DNA of 64,000 nt. Origin: Diplonema papillatum (Eukaryota > Euglenozoa > Diplonemea > Diplonemida > Diplonemidae). The position numbers and the translations under genes are program-made. The notes beneath the pieces are model-generated. The model made no database searches and had not been told where the DNA came from. It was given only the letters and a program-made list of their open reading frames with translations. Location: assembly GCA_030068145.1 (NCBI GenBank), contig JAPJBO010000128.1:248001-312000 (forward strand), written 5' to 3'. Shown in pieces: positions 1 through 10,885 of this stretch; position 1 is the first letter of the stretch, and every line of letters starts with the position of its first letter.

Positions 1-124
1 CCAATCTCAGATTTTGCGTATTTCGCCAAAATCTCAGATTTTGCAAATCTCAGATTTTGCAAAATCTGAGATTTTCGATTTTGCAAAATCTGAGATTTCG
101 CGTTTGCAAAATCTGACACCCGCC
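1..124. mobile_element. Right end of a Merlin-like element, cut by the window edge
   Basis: Reiterated copies of the word AAAATCTGAGATTTT in both orientations run up to the terminus CAAAATCTGACACCCGCC. That terminus is the right terminal inverted repeat of the complete Merlin-like element at 14515-18492. The 8 bases after it, AAGCCATT, would be one copy of the target duplication; the other copy lies outside the window. The element sits in the satellite that follows. Confidence 0.75.
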
Positions 125-720
125 AAGCCATTTTCATTGAGAAAAACTTCGGTTAGAGTCGCGTAGCATGCAGGGTTAAAACTTTGTGTCTTTTTGAAAA
201 TGGCAAAAAAAAAATTCCCGGAAAAAAATTGGGTTTTTGAATTTTAAAAGTTTGGAACAAACTCTGCAGTAATTTTTGAGGAAGTTGAGCGAATTTTTTT
301 TTTTCCAAAATTTTTTTTTGGGGTCCATCGGCTCCGCGGGAGCGTTTTAAAAAGACACAAGGTTTTGACCCTGCATGGTAGAGCATTTCCATTACAAAAA
401 ACTTCGGTTAGAGTTGCAAGCCATTTTCATTGAGAAAAACTTCGGTTAGAGTCGCGTAGAGCATTTCCATTACAAAAAACTTCGGTTAGAGTCGCAAGCC
501 ATTTTCATTGAGAAAAACTTCGGTTAGAGTCGCGTTAGAGCATTTTCATTACAAAAAACTTCGGTTAGAGTCGCAAGCCATTTTCATTGAGAAAAACTTC
601 GGTTAGAGTCGCGTAGAGCATTTCCATTACAAAAAACTTGGTTAGAGTCGCAAGACATTTTCATTACAAAAATCTTCGTTTAGAGTCGCAAGCCATTTTC
701 ATTACAAAAAACTTCGTGGA
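125..720. repeat. 39/78-bp satellite
   Basis: Two alternating half-units of about 39 bp share CTTCGGTTAGAGTCGC. One carries CATTGAGAAAA and the other CATTACAAAAAA. Together they form a unit of about 78 bp repeated several times. The array is broken by the MITE at 167-377. A small piece of the same satellite recurs at 43855-43963. Confidence 0.85.
167..377. mobile_element. MITE copy 1 (NTAN family, reference description)
   Basis: This is a 211-bp copy of the dominant short element of the window. Both ends read CATGCAGGGTC going inward, followed by AAAACCTTGTGTCTTTTT, so the inverted repeat is about 29 bp. The interior is A/T-rich with a GC-rich block (CCGCGGGAGCG) next to one end. It has no coding capacity of its own. 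The flanking 4-mers are identical, GTAG at 163-166 and 378-381. Most intact copies show the same rule of a matched NTAN duplication. The superfamily is unassigned: Tc1/mariner would give only TA, and piggyBac would give strictly TTAA. Confidence 0.92.
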
Positions 721-831
721 TGTGATTGGGTGAGGTGGAGTGGTGGTGTGGGTGGGTTGTGAGTGAGGTGGATGTGAGTGGATGGTGTGGGTGTGCATTT
801 CCAAAAAGGCACAAGGTTTTGACCCTGCATG
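721..831. repeat. G/T-rich simple region and a MITE right-arm fragment
   Basis: Positions 721-795 are a G/T-rich run (GGTG, GGGTG and GAGTG words), like the one inside the Merlin-like element at 14945-15190. Positions 796-831 are only the right arm of a MITE, ending CCCTGCATG. Confidence 0.7.
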
Positions 832-835
832 ATAA

Positions 836-1047
836 CATGCAGGGTCAAAACCTTGTGTCTTTTTGGAAATGGCCAAAAAAAAATTTTCGGAAAAAAAATG
901 GGTTTTTTGAATTTTAAAAGTTTGGAACAAACTCTGCAGTAATTTTTGAGGAAGTTGAGCAATTTTTTTTTTTTCCAAAAAAATTTTTAGGGCTCCATCG
1001 GCCCCGCGGGAGCGTTTTAAAAAGACACAAGGTTTGGACCCTGCATG
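836..1047. mobile_element. MITE copy
   Basis: Full-length 212-bp copy. The flanks do not match (ATAA on the left, TTGT on the right), so one side has been rearranged or mutated since insertion. Confidence 0.88.
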
Positions 1048-1340
1048 TTGTGCAAAATACAGAGATCTCTCTGTATTTTACATTTTTAGCGCTTTTTCAC
1101 TAAAAATGTAAAATACAGAGAGCTCTCTGTATTTTACATTTTAGAGCTCTCTGTATGTTACATTTTTAGCGTCTTCTTTGATAAAAATGTAAAATACAGA
1201 GAGATCTCTCTGTATTTTACATTTTTAGCGAATTCTTCGCTAAAAATGTAAAATACAGAGAGCTCTCTGTATTTTACATTTTTAGCGTTTTTTTTGCTAA
1301 AAATGTAAAATACAGAGAGCCTCTCTGTATGTTACACATG
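1048..1340. repeat. Palindromic array of a TACAGAGAG..CTCTCTGTA unit
   Basis: The array is built from TCTCTGTATTTTACATTTTT and its reverse complement, separated by GCG-containing spacers, so it could fold into a chain of hairpins. A second array of the same type is at 32575-32790. Both end in TATGTTACACATGCC and both are next to the 364-bp satellite. Confidence 0.8.
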
Positions 1341-1930
1341 CCATCTTTTCGTGCACTTTCCCGCTGATTCCCTGTTGTCGTGTACAAAGTCGGATTGGGT
1401 GGTTGCGCCTTCGGCGCTTCAATCTTTTATTAAGAGAGATCGCTCAGGTTGTTCCCAGTCGCTTTCAGTGTGTGGGGTCCCAATCTCAGCGTGTTTGCGA
1501 TTCGTTCGCAACACTAACAGTTCGTCTGCCTAGGAGCACTTGATTTCAGTGTGTGGGAGTCCCAACTTCAGCGTGCTTGCGATTCGTTTGCAACACTATA
1601 CAGTCGTCTGGCCTTGGAGCACCTGCATCTCGTGCTTTCCCCCGATGGGGTTTCCGACTTGTTCCGGTTTTACAAGCTACTTTTTGCTCGCTTTTCGTTG
1701 ATTCATAAGATCTCTGTTTCGTGTGTACAAAGTTGGATTGGGTGGTTGCGCCTTCGGCGCTTAAATATTTTATTAAGAGAGATCGCTCAGGTTGTTCTCA
1801 GTCGATTTCAGTGTGTGGGGTCCCAATCTCAGCGTGTTTGCGATTCGTTTGCAACACTAAACAGTCGTATGGCCTTGAAGCCCTTGAAGGTCGTTTAAGG
1901 GTCGGGGCAGCACAACCCTGATTCGTGGGC
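1341..1930 (+). repeat. 364-bp satellite, plus orientation
   Basis: About one and a half units of a satellite whose unit length (about 364 bp) is fixed by the spacing of the short palindrome AGCGCCGAAGGCGC in the array at 6450-8590. Each unit holds two related sub-units of about 90 bp containing CAGTGTGTGGG and GCGTGTTTGCGATTCG. The long reading frames through it are by-products of the repetition. Confidence 0.8.
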
Positions 1931-1998
1931 TACAAGCGGTCCCCTACATCACCACACAGGAAAGTTGGAAGCAGAGAAGCCACCCCCAGAAGCGGTAT

Positions 1999-2426
1999 CA
2001 TGCAGGGTCAAAACCTTGTGTCTTTTTGAAAATGGCCAAAAAAAAAATTTCGGAAAAAAAATGGGTTTTTTGAATTTTAAAAGTTTGGAACAAACTCTGC
2101 AGCAACTTTTGAGGAAGTTGAGCAAATTTTTTTTTTTCCAAAAATTTTTTTTGGGCTCCATCGGCCCCGCGGGAGCGTTTTAAAAAGACACAAGGTTTTG
2201 ACCCTTCATGGTATCATGCAGGGTCAAAACCTTGTGTCTTTTTGAAAATGGCAAAAAAAAAATTTCCGGAGAAAAAATGGGTTTTTTGAATTTTAAAAGT
2301 TTGGAACAAACTCTGCAGTAATTTTTGAGGAAGTTGAGCAATTTTTTTTTTTTTCAAAAATTTTTTTAGGGCTCCATCGGCCCCGCGGGAGCGTTTTAAA
2401 AAGACACAAGGTTTTGACCCTGCATG
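1999..2426. mobile_element. Two MITE copies in tandem
   Basis: Copies at 1999-2210 and 2215-2426 share the 4-mer GTAT between them. The first is flanked by GTAT on both sides. The second has GTAT on the left but GTAC on the right. The unmatched outer 4-mer suggests recombination between two separate insertions, with loss of the DNA between them. Confidence 0.88.
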
Positions 2427-2458
2427 GTACCGATAAGGTCGCAACCCCAAAAAGGTAC

Positions 2459-2670
2459 CATGCAGGGTCAAAACCTTGTGTCTTTTTGAAAATGGCAAAA
2501 AAAAAATTTCCAGAAAAAAAATGGGTTTTTTGAATTTTAAAAGTTTGGAACAAACTCTACAGTGATTTTTGAGGAAGTTGAGCAAATTTTTTTTTTTCCG
2601 AAAAAAATTTTAGGGCTCCATCGGCCCCGCGGGAGCGTTTTAAAAAGACACAAGGTTTTGACCCTGCATG
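2459..2670. mobile_element. MITE copy in the subterminal array
   Basis: 212-bp copy flanked by GTAC on both sides. The target is one unit of the GGTACCGATAAGG array of the GGCGGCGG-type element. Confidence 0.92.
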
Positions 2671-2804
2671 GTACCGATAAGGTCGCACCTCAAAAAGGTA
2701 CCGATAAGGTCGCAACCCCCAAAAGGTACCGATAAGGTCGCAACCCAGAAATGGGCAAAAGAGGTACCGATAAGGTCTCATGCGACGTTATCGGGACCGC
2801 CGCC

Positions 2805-3475
2805 TCATTGTCCTCTGACATTTTTGCTGGACGTGAAGGCAGATCCGCCGGATTGGATGCTGATTTCACCCACTGAAGGGAGAACACACACCTTCGATCC
2901 TTTAACAGTTGCAACGCACCAACGACCGAATCGTTTAACATGCAGGGTCAGAACCTTGTGTCTTTTTAAAACGCTCCCGCGGGGCCGATGGACCCCAAAA
3001 AAAAAAGTTGGAAAAAAAAAAATTTGCTCAATGTCTTCAAAAATTACTGCAGAGTTTGTTCCAAACTTTTAAAATTCAAAAACCCCATTTTTTTTCCGGA
3101 AATTTTTTTTTTGCCATTTCCAAAAAGACACAAGGTTTTGACCCTGCATGATAACTTGCTTTTGGCGCAATGTTTCTTTCTCGTTGCGCCCACTACTGTC
3201 GTGTTGTCAACAAAAATACTGATCGAACAACCAGCAGCCTGACATGGTAGTACCTGCAAAACACAAAACAAGGCACGTGCTTCCAACTCATTAATATGGC
3301 GTGTTTTGAAATAGGGCGACCATTCTTCACCGTGAATAAAAACTTCGATTGTGTCATTGTTCACAATGACACCTCCCCATCCTTTCAAGCTAGCATCCAC
3401 AAAAACAGTGAACGCTGATTTGGCTTTGGTGTGGACTTTTCTTTCCTGCTGTGCTTCCCGCCGCCATCTTGTTAA
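2805..3475 (-). pseudogene. V1 RNase H domain, two pieces
   Basis: The piece at 3151-3475 carries the RNase H start FVDASLKGWGG, the glutamate in INELEARAL and the aspartate in FVDNTTVVG. The piece at 2805-2938 carries LNDSVVGAL and the final aspartate in NPADLPSR. All four RNase H metal-binding acidic residues are therefore visible once the MITE at 2939-3150 is discounted. The frame ends at the GGCGGCGG-type insertion at 2804. The gene is broken, but the domain itself is not degenerate. Confidence 0.85.
2939..3150. mobile_element. MITE copy in V1 RNase H
   Basis: 212 bp, with left flank TTAA and right flank ATAA, one mismatch. It separates the codons for SKL from those for LNDSV. Confidence 0.9.
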
Positions 3476-3686
3476 CATGCAGGGTCAAAACCTTGTGTCT
3501 TTTTAAAACGCTCCCGCGGGGCCGATGGAGCCCTAAATTTTTTTTTGGAAAAAAAAATTTTTGCTCAACTTCCTCAAAAATTACTGCAGAGTTTGTTCCA
3601 AACTTTTAAAATTCAAAAAACCCAATTTTTTTCTGGAATTTTTTTTTTGCCATTTTCAAAAAGACACAAGGTTTTGACCCTGCATG
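3476..3686. mobile_element. MITE copy between V1 RT and RNase H
   Basis: 211 bp, flanked by TTAA on both sides. It lies between the connection region and the RNase H domain of V1. Confidence 0.92.
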
Positions 3687-4146
3687 TTAACTCGCCTGAG
3701 ACGGAGGTGGCATGTGGACCAAAGAGTTTGGTTGCCTTGTGCCGCGGTTCAAGTGATTCACCACTCTCCGTAAAAACTTCAAGGCAAACCAGTAAGTCCC
3801 CGGAAACACCCCAGAGACAGCAGAAGCATGCAACAACCTGCCGCCTAGCGACTCCAGCTCGGCGGCTGTTAGTTTTTCAGACACATCGACTGCCTCGAGT
3901 CTATCTCTCGTTTTAGCAGAAGGCCGAACGACTCCTTGTTGATGATCCCAGTCTACACCTAAAAATGTGTACTGCTTTGCATCTGTCTGTGAGTCTTCAT
4001 GCTTCCATGAAATCACACACTGCTCGGCTGTTCTGTCTAAGCGGGCTGACTCCCTTTTCACTGCATTGGTTCGGCCAGTGTATCGGATGTTGTCAATCCA
4101 TACGTGTACAGTCACACCCTTGGCCGCATATGCTGGTCGCACATAA
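3687..4146 (-). pseudogene. V1 reverse transcriptase, palm motif C and thumb/connection
   Basis: The minus frame runs from YVRPAYAAKG through HVWIDNIRYTG to the conserved stretch GVFPGTYWFALKFLRR. WIDN, at 4100-4089, occupies the position of the YxDD catalytic box. The same WIDN is in V2 (25949-25938) and in a distant copy (50811-50822). The first codon, TAT, is split by the MITE/hAT1 insertion. The other half of the site is at 14498-14514, where GDPV continues the frame. Confidence 0.85.
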
Positions 4147-4202
4147 CATGCAGGGTCAAAACCTTGTGTCTTTTTAAAACGCTCCCGCGGAGCCGATGGA
4201 CC
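4147..4202. mobile_element. Left part of a MITE split by hAT1
   Basis: The MITE starts here and resumes at 14333-14497. Its outer flanks are ATAA on both sides (4143-4146 and 14498-14501), inside the Tyr codon of the V1 RT gene. The last 8 bases, GATGGACC (4195-4202), are repeated at 14333-14340 as the hAT1 target duplication. Confidence 0.92.
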
Positions 4203-5481
4203 CAGGGGTTTTTCCCTTTGGCGAAAAAAAATTTTTTCGCCAAAAAAAAAAAAAAATCTGAAAAGGGGTTGGCGAAAATATTTTTTTCGCCAAAGGGATT
4301 TTTGCGTGGGGGGTCAGGGGGGTCACCTACAAGAGCCGAGACAGCAGGCGAGGCCGGAGGCCGAGGCTGGGTGATGCCCGAGAAGGCCGAGACAGGGCAG
4401 GCGAGGCCAGAGGCCGAGGCTGGGTGATGCACGAGAGGTCCCGGGCAACAGCACAGTCGAGTGCAGAGGCGGGCCCGCGGAGGCTGTGAGAGGGACTCAG
4501 GATGAGGTTAACAAACACACTGTCTTGTTTCTTGTTTAACACAAAGTCAGCCAGGCCCAAACCAAGTAACATGTCGCTTGCGAGTTTCGGTTTCCGTGCG
4601 GCCGCTGCACGTGGCCCCTCAGACGAAACCATCCAGTTCGACTACGCGAACTGGAGAGGACCGAAGCTTGAGAAGCAAGCAAGCCTCAGGCGCATCAACC
4701 AGGGGACAGGCAGCAACAGGCTGAAGAACGCCGAGTTGCTGGCTAAGGTGAAGGCCTACGATGCTGCTCAAAAGAAGATCGCCGCCGAGAATGCTCTCAC
4801 TGCTCGCACATCAGCCGAAGACCTGCCCGCTCAAGCAGAAGTTGCCATCCCAACACCACCTGCTGCAGTTGAACCCCCCGCATTTGAAGGCTACGAGGTT
4901 GTTGCCGAGTATGAGTCGGACCCAGATGATGACAGTCTTGTCGGACTTTCCGTTCTTGCTTTAGTAGCTGTCGTGGTCGTGATCCTGTCCGGTTCAGCAG
5001 TGGCATTTGAGCCGATTGTTGTTGACGACGAGCCCGCTCCTGAGTCGGAAGAAAACACGAAGTTTCGTACATTTGGCAGTGGCAAAATTCTGCGATCCAC
5101 TGTTGACAGGTGGCTTGCCGAGTATCCATGGCTCGATGTGTCAGATGCGGGGGCCCAGTGCAAGGTTTGCAGCCAAAAGTTTCCGCGTACAAGAGCAGTC
5201 CTCATCAACATGCCTTATGCCGACCAAACGCACCTCCGAAACCGCATGAAGAAGCACGAAACGTCCGCCGAGCATGTTTCTGTCTCTGACATTATGACAA
5301 ACCTTCGTTCAGGTGTCAGTAAGATGCGGGCTCAACTGCGCAAGATTGTCAAAACAATCTTTAAAATCGCACGCCTGGAAATCCCCCACACAGTGCACGT
5401 GCACGACTTGCTATCCTTCTTTTCTTGCTTGCACCAGGACCGCGATTTCTGTGCTTGGCTGAAGCAGGATGTGACGTATAC

Positions 5482-5692
5482 CATGCAGGTTCAAAACCTT
5501 GTGTCTTTTTAAAACGCTCCCGCGGGGCCGATGGACCCCAAAAAAAAAAATTGGAAAAAAAAAAAATTGCTCAACTTCCTCAAAAATTACTGCAGAGTTT
5601 GTTCCAAACTTTTAAAATTCAAAAAACCCATTTTTTTTCCGGAAATTTTTTTTTGTCATTTCCAAAAAGACACAAGGTTTTGACCCTGCATG
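5482..5692. mobile_element. MITE copy in hAT1 gene, left partner of a pair
   Basis: 211 bp. The left flank is ATAC and the right flank is ATAT. The copy at 11279-11489 has these two 4-mers in the opposite order, so the two copies share their outer and inner duplications. Confidence 0.9.
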
Positions 5693-5734
5693 ATATGGGC
5701 GGCGGTCCCGATACCGTCTCATGAGACCTTATCG

Positions 5735-6010
5735 ATACCTTTTTTGCCCATTTCTGGGTTGCGCCCTTATCTCGACCTTTTTGGCCCGTTTTTGGGTTGC
5801 GCCCTTATCTCGACCTTTTTGAGATGCGCCCTTATCTCTACCTTTTTGAGCTGCGCCCTTATCTCTACCTTTTTGGTCCGTTTTTGGCTTGTTCCCTTAT
5901 CTCGACCTTTTTTGAGGGTTGCGCCCTTATCTCGACCTTTTTTGGGGGTTGCGCCCTTATCTCGACCTTTTTTGGGGGTTGCGCCCTTATCTCTACCTTT
6001 TTTGGGATTG
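5735..6010. repeat. Left subterminal array (TTATCTCGACC units)
   Basis: Ten or so units of about 29 bp of the type GGTTGCGCCCTTATCTCGAC. Its reverse complement differs at only a few positions from the right-hand unit GGTACCGATAAGGTCGCAAC at 10455-10880. The two ends therefore carry inverted, diverged versions of the same array. Confidence 0.85.
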
Positions 6011-6440
6011 TGACCAAATTTTCCCGAAATATTTTCAGGCCAAAAAAAAAATCCGAAAATTTTCCAAAAAAAAATTTGGAAAAAAAAAAAAATCCGAAAA
6101 ATTTCCGAAAATTTTTTGGACCAAAAAAAAAAAAAAAAACCGAAAAATTTCCGAAAAATTTTTGGGCCAAAAAAAAATTTCCAAAAAATTTTTGGGCCAA
6201 AAAAAAAATCCGAAAAATTTCCGGAAAATTTTTGGGCCGAAAAAAAAAAACCGAAAATTTCCAAAAAATTTTTGGGCCAAAAAAAAAATCGGAAAAATTT
6301 CCGAAATTTTTTTGGGCCAAAAAAAAAATCCGAAAATTTTTTGGGCCAAAAAAAAAATCCAAAAATTTTCCGAAATTTTTTTGGGCCAAAAAAAAAATCC
6401 GAAAATTTTCCGAAATTTTTTTGGGCCAAAAAAAAAAATC
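6011..6440. repeat. TTTTTGGGCCAAAAAAAA array
   Basis: A run of about 13 units of 30-36 bp with the core TTTTTGGGCCAAAAAAAA followed by TCCGAAAAATTTCCG. It is open in several frames on both strands (Lys/Asn/Phe-rich) only because of its composition. Confidence 0.85.
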
Positions 6441-6449
6441 CGAAACCAC

Positions 6450-8595
6450 CCAATCCAACTATGTACACACGAAACAGAGATCTTACGATTCGGCGAAAAA
6501 GCGAGCAAAAGAGAGTGTTTACAAACCCTGGAGGAAGTCGGAAAAAACAGTCGGCGAAAAACTTGGAAAAAAGACGGGAAAAAGACCTTCAAGTGCTCCA
6601 AGGCCAGACGATTGTAGTGTTGCAAACGAATCGCAAACGCGCTGAAGTTGGGACTCCCACACTGAAATCAAGTGCTCCTAGGCAGACGAACTGTTAGTGT
6701 TGCGAACGAATCGCAAACACGCTGAGATCGGGACCCTACACACTGAAATCGACTGAGAACAACCTGAGCGATCTCTCTTAATAAAAGCGCAACACTTACA
6801 AACATGGCTAGCCGTAGTTAAAGTGTATAAGCATACCTACTACCCTCATACCACCCGCCTCACAGCCTCAATGGTCAACCGGAGACCCTAAAACACCGAA
6901 CCTCTAAACCACAATAAACGCTAAAAGATTCAAGCGCCGAAGGCGCAACCACCCAATCCAACTATGTACACACGAAACAGAGATCTTATGAATCAACGAA
7001 AAGCGAGCGAAAACGAGCGTGTAAAACCCGGGAAAAGTCGGAAAGACAGTCAGCGAAAAACTTGGAAAAAAGACGGGAAAAAGACCTTCAAGTGCTCCAA
7101 GGCCAGACGACTGTTTAGTGTTGCAAACGAATCACGAACACGCTGAAGTTGGGACCCCACACACTGAAATAACGCTTGAAATCGACTGAGAACAACCTGA
7201 GCGATCTCTCTTAATAAAAGATTCAAGCGCCGAAGGCGCAACCACCCAATCCGACTTTGTACACACGAAACAGAGATCTTATGAATCAACGAAAAGCGAG
7301 CGAAAAAGAGCGTGTAAAACCCGGTAAAAGACGGAAAGACAGTCGGCGAAAAACTTGGAAAAAAGACGGGAAAATACGACCTTGAAGTGCTCCAAGATCA
7401 GACGACTGCATAGTGTTGCAAACGAATCGCAAACACGCTGAAGTTGGGACCCCCACACACTGAAATCAAGTGCTCCTAGGCAGACGAACTGTTAGTGTTG
7501 CAAACGAATCGCAAACACGCTGAGATCGGGACCCCACACACTGAAATCGACTGAGAACAACCTGAGCGATCTCTCTTGATAAAAGATTCAAGCGCCGAAG
7601 GCGCAACCACCCAATCCAACTATGTACACACGAAACAGAGATCTTATGAATCAACGAAAAGCGAGCGAAAAAGAGCGTGTAAAACCCGGGAAAAGTCGGA
7701 AAGACAGTCGGCGAAAAACTAGGAAAAAGACGGGAAAATACGACCTTCAAGTGCTCCAAGGCCAGACGACTGTATAGTGTTGCAAACGAATCGCAAACAC
7801 GCTGAAGTTGGGACTCCCACACACTGAAATCAAGTGCTCCTAGGCAGACGAACTGTTAGTGTCGCGAACGAATCGCAAACACGCTGAGATCGGGACCCCA
7901 CACACTGAAATCGACTGAGAAGAACCTGAGCGATCTCTCTTAATAAAAGATTCAAGCGCCGAAGGCGCAAGCACCCAATCTGACTTTGTACACACGAAAC
8001 AGAGATCTTATGAATCAACGAAAAGCGAGCGAAAAAGAGCGTGTAAAACCCGGGAAAAGTCGGAAAGACAGTCGGCGAAAAACTTGGAAAAAAGACGGGA
8101 AAATACGACCTTCAAGTGCTCCAAGGCCAGACGACTGCATAGTGTTGCAAACGAATCGTAAACACGCTGAAGTTGGGACCCCCACACACTGAAATCAAGT
8201 GCTCCTAGGCAGACGAACTGTTAGTGTTGCGAACGAATCGCAAACACGCTGAGATCGGGACCCCACACACTGAAATCGACTGAGAACAACCTGAGCGATC
8301 TCTCTTGATAAAAGATTCAAGCGCCGAAGGCGCAACCACCCAATCCAACTATGTACACACGAAACAGAGATCTTATGAATCAACGAAAAGCGAGCGAAAA
8401 AGAGCGTGAAAAACCCGGTAAAAGACGGAAAGACAGTCGGCGAAAAACTAGGAAAAAGACGGGAAAATACGACCTTCAAGTGCTCCAAGGCCAGACGACT
8501 GTATAGTGTTGCAAACGAATCGCAAACACGCTGAAGTTGGGACCCCCACACACTGAAATCAAGTGCTCCTAGGCAGACGAACTGTTAGTGTTGCG
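6450..8595 (-). repeat. 364-bp satellite, minus orientation
   Basis: Tandem units in which the palindrome AGCGCCGAAGGCGC recurs at about 7228, 7592, 7957 and 8321. An extra block of unique sequence at about 6790-6925 includes GGTCAACCGGAGACC and TCTAAACCACAATAAACGC, both found again elsewhere in the window. Confidence 0.85.
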
Positions 8596-8820
8596 AACGA
8601 ACTTTTGTTCTTGTTGCGCAGCCAGCTACGATGAAGCAGGACAAACCGGATTTGTAGGCTACAATTGCTGTTCCAATCCATTCGCTTGGAGGATGGTAAA
8701 CCAACCCCAACTCCACCTCACAGGAATGTTAACAGAGAAAACACCACATCGCAAACAGCGCTGGCGAAGGAGTCTTGTGGCAGATACAGGTACTATTTTG
8801 ACTTCTTCCGGTTTTTCACG
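8596..8820. other. Unique spacer at the centre of the satellite palindrome
   Basis: About 225 bp with no convincing gene. It separates the minus and plus satellite arrays. A near copy is at 34147-34380, also next to plus-oriented satellite, so spacer and array move as a unit. Confidence 0.6.
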
Positions 8821-9830
8821 CTCTTTTTCGCTCGCTTTTCGTTGATTCATAAGATCTCTGTTTCGTGTGTACAAAGTCGGTTTCGGTGGTTGCGCCTTCG
8901 GCGCTTCAATCTTTTATTAAGAGAGATCGCTCAGGTTGTTCCCAGTCGATTTCAGTGTGTGGGGTCTCAATTTCAGTGAGTTTGCGATTCGTTCGCAACA
9001 CTAACAGTTCGTCTGCCTAGGAGCACTTGATTTCAGTGTGTGGGAGTCCCAACTTCAGCGTGTTTGCGATTCGTTTGCAACTATACAGTCGTCTGGCCTT
9101 GGAGCACTTGAAGGTCGTACTTTCCCCCGACGGGGTTTCCGACTTGTTCCGGTTTTACAGGCTACTTTTTGCTCACTTTTCGTTGATTCATAAGATCTCT
9201 GTTTCGTGTGTACAAAGTTGGATTGGGTGGTTGCGCCTTCGGCGCTTAAATATTTTATTAAGAGAGATCGCTCAGGTTGTTCTCAGTCGATTTCAGTGTG
9301 TGGGGTCCCAATCTCAGCGTGTTTGCGATTCGTTCGCAACACTAACAGTTCGTCTGCCTAGGAGCACTTGATTTCAGTGTGTGGGAGTCCCAACTTCAGC
9401 GTGTTTGCGATTCGTTTGCAACACTATACAGTCGTCTGGCCTTGGAGCACCTGCATCTCGTGCTTTCCCCCGATGGGGTTTCCGACTTGTTCCGGTTTTA
9501 CAAGCTACTTTTTGCTCGCTTTTCGTTGATTCATAAGATCTCTGTTTCGTGTGTACAAAGTTGGATTGGGTGGTTGCGCCTTCGGCGCTTAAATATTTTA
9601 TTAAGAGAGATCGCTCAGGTTGTTCTCAGTCGATTTCAGTGTGTGGGGTCCCAATCTCAGCGTGTTTGCGATTCGTTCACAACACTAACAGTTCGTCTGC
9701 CTAGGAGCACTTGATTTCAGTGTGTGGGAGTCCCAACTTCAGCGTGTTTGCGATTCGTTTGCAACACTAAACAGTCGTCTGGCCTTGAAGCCCTTGAAGG
9801 TCGTTTGAGTGTCGGGGCAGCACAACCCTG
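8821..9830 (+). repeat. 364-bp satellite, plus orientation
   Basis: Close to three units, opposite in orientation to 6450-8595. The two arrays form an inverted repeat of more than 1 kb per arm. Confidence 0.85.
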
Positions 9831-10440
9831 ATTCGTGGGCTACAAGCGGTCCCCTACATCACCACACAGGAAAGTTGGAAGCAGAGAAGCCACCCCCAGA
9901 AGCGGTATGGGAGTCATTGCCGATCTGTGGAAGGTACAGGTACTTTTTGAAGTGCACTTTTCGCTGATACAATATGCAAAAACCATACAGGACATTGAAA
10001 CGGCCTCGGAAACGTGCCGGCCTTAGTTCTTGTTGGCTAAACAGTGGTATGCTGTAGCATCTTTTCGTGCACTATCCCGCTGATTCGTTCGCAACACGAG
10101 CAGTTTAGGAGCACTTGATTGCAGTGTATACTTGAGCTCAGCGTGTTTGTGATCTGTTTGCAACACTTTAAAGTCGTCTGCCTCGGATCACTTCATTTCA
10201 GACTACGACTAGAGTATTGCTGCAAGTGCTCAAGTGCAAACTGCTACTATTACGGCCGTGAAGCGCAAAGCAAGACGACCGCATGACACGACACGTGCAA
10301 AGAGTTCTAAGGTCGATAGCGGCTTTGTGCAGTATCATCACAAGCACCTGGTCTTTTTTTAGAGTTGTCGTTTTCAGAGTTCTTTTTTTCCGACGTTTTT
10401 TCTCGACATTTTTTCACCTTTCCCCCCCCAATTATTTTTC
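9831..10440. other. Unique region right of the satellite
   Basis: Positions 9831-9907 are also found at 1920-1997. Around 10060 the words ATCTTTTCGTGCACT and CCCGCTGATTC match 1350-1370. I see no supportable gene. Confidence 0.5.
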
Positions 10441-10449
10441 CGGAACTTT

Positions 10450-10885
10450 CTCCGAAAAAGGTACCGATAACGTCGCAACCTCAAAAATAGGTACCGATAC
10501 CGTCGCACTCTCAAAAGGTACCGATAAGGTCGCACCTCGTCTTTTTTTCAGACTGCTTTTTTCTCGAAAAAAAATTTTCCGTTTTTTCTTCTTCAAAAAG
10601 GTACCGATAAGGTCGCAACCCCAAAAAGGTACCGATGAGGTCGCAACCTCCAAAAAAGGTACCGATAAGGTCGCAACCTCCAAAAGAGGTACCGATAAGG
10701 TCGCAACCTCCAAAAGAGGTACCGATAACGTCGCAACCTCCAAAAGAGGTACCGATAAGGTCGCAACCCCAAAAAGGTACCGATAAGGTCGCACCTCAAA
10801 AAGGTACCGATAAGGTCGCAACCCCCAAAAGGTACCGATAAGGTCGCAACCCAGAAATGGGCAAAAGAGGTACCGATAAGGTCTC
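10450..10885. repeat. Right subterminal array (GGTACCGATAAGGTCGC units)
   Basis: About 15 units of 26-29 bp with the core GGTACCGATAAGGTCGCAAC, ending in the right terminal inverted repeat. Part of the same array is at 2428-2780 in the second copy of this element. Confidence 0.88.

Larger units (their letters stand above)
1931..2804. mobile_element. Right part of a GGCGGCGG-terminus element
   Basis: Outside its MITEs this segment matches 9840-9907 and 10770-10910 of the complete element at 5698-10910. It contains the GGTACCGATAAGGTCGCAAC subterminal array and ends with CGGGACCGCCGCC at 2804. It interrupts the V1 RNase H region. The left end was not found and probably lies upstream of the window. 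Confidence 0.75.

Noticed and set aside
167..381. Assignment of the MITE family to Tc1/mariner on the basis of flanking TA
   Set aside because: The bases on either side of TA are also duplicated in most intact copies, so the duplication is 4 bp.
5767..6697. Lys/Asn- and Phe-rich ORFs of up to 280 codons on both strands
   Set aside because: Produced by the A-rich array at 6011-6440 and the subterminal array; simultaneous opening on both strands shows they are compositional.
7466..9714. ORFs of about 115 codons repeated in the 364-bp satellite
   Set aside because: Same peptide at every unit in both arrays, with a multiple-of-three coincidence; no start context or domain.
10450..10885. Regularly spaced GGTACCGATAAGGTCGC repeats as a CRISPR array
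   Set aside because: Spacers are only 4-8 bp and similar to each other, the setting is eukaryotic, and the array is the subterminal region of a transposon.
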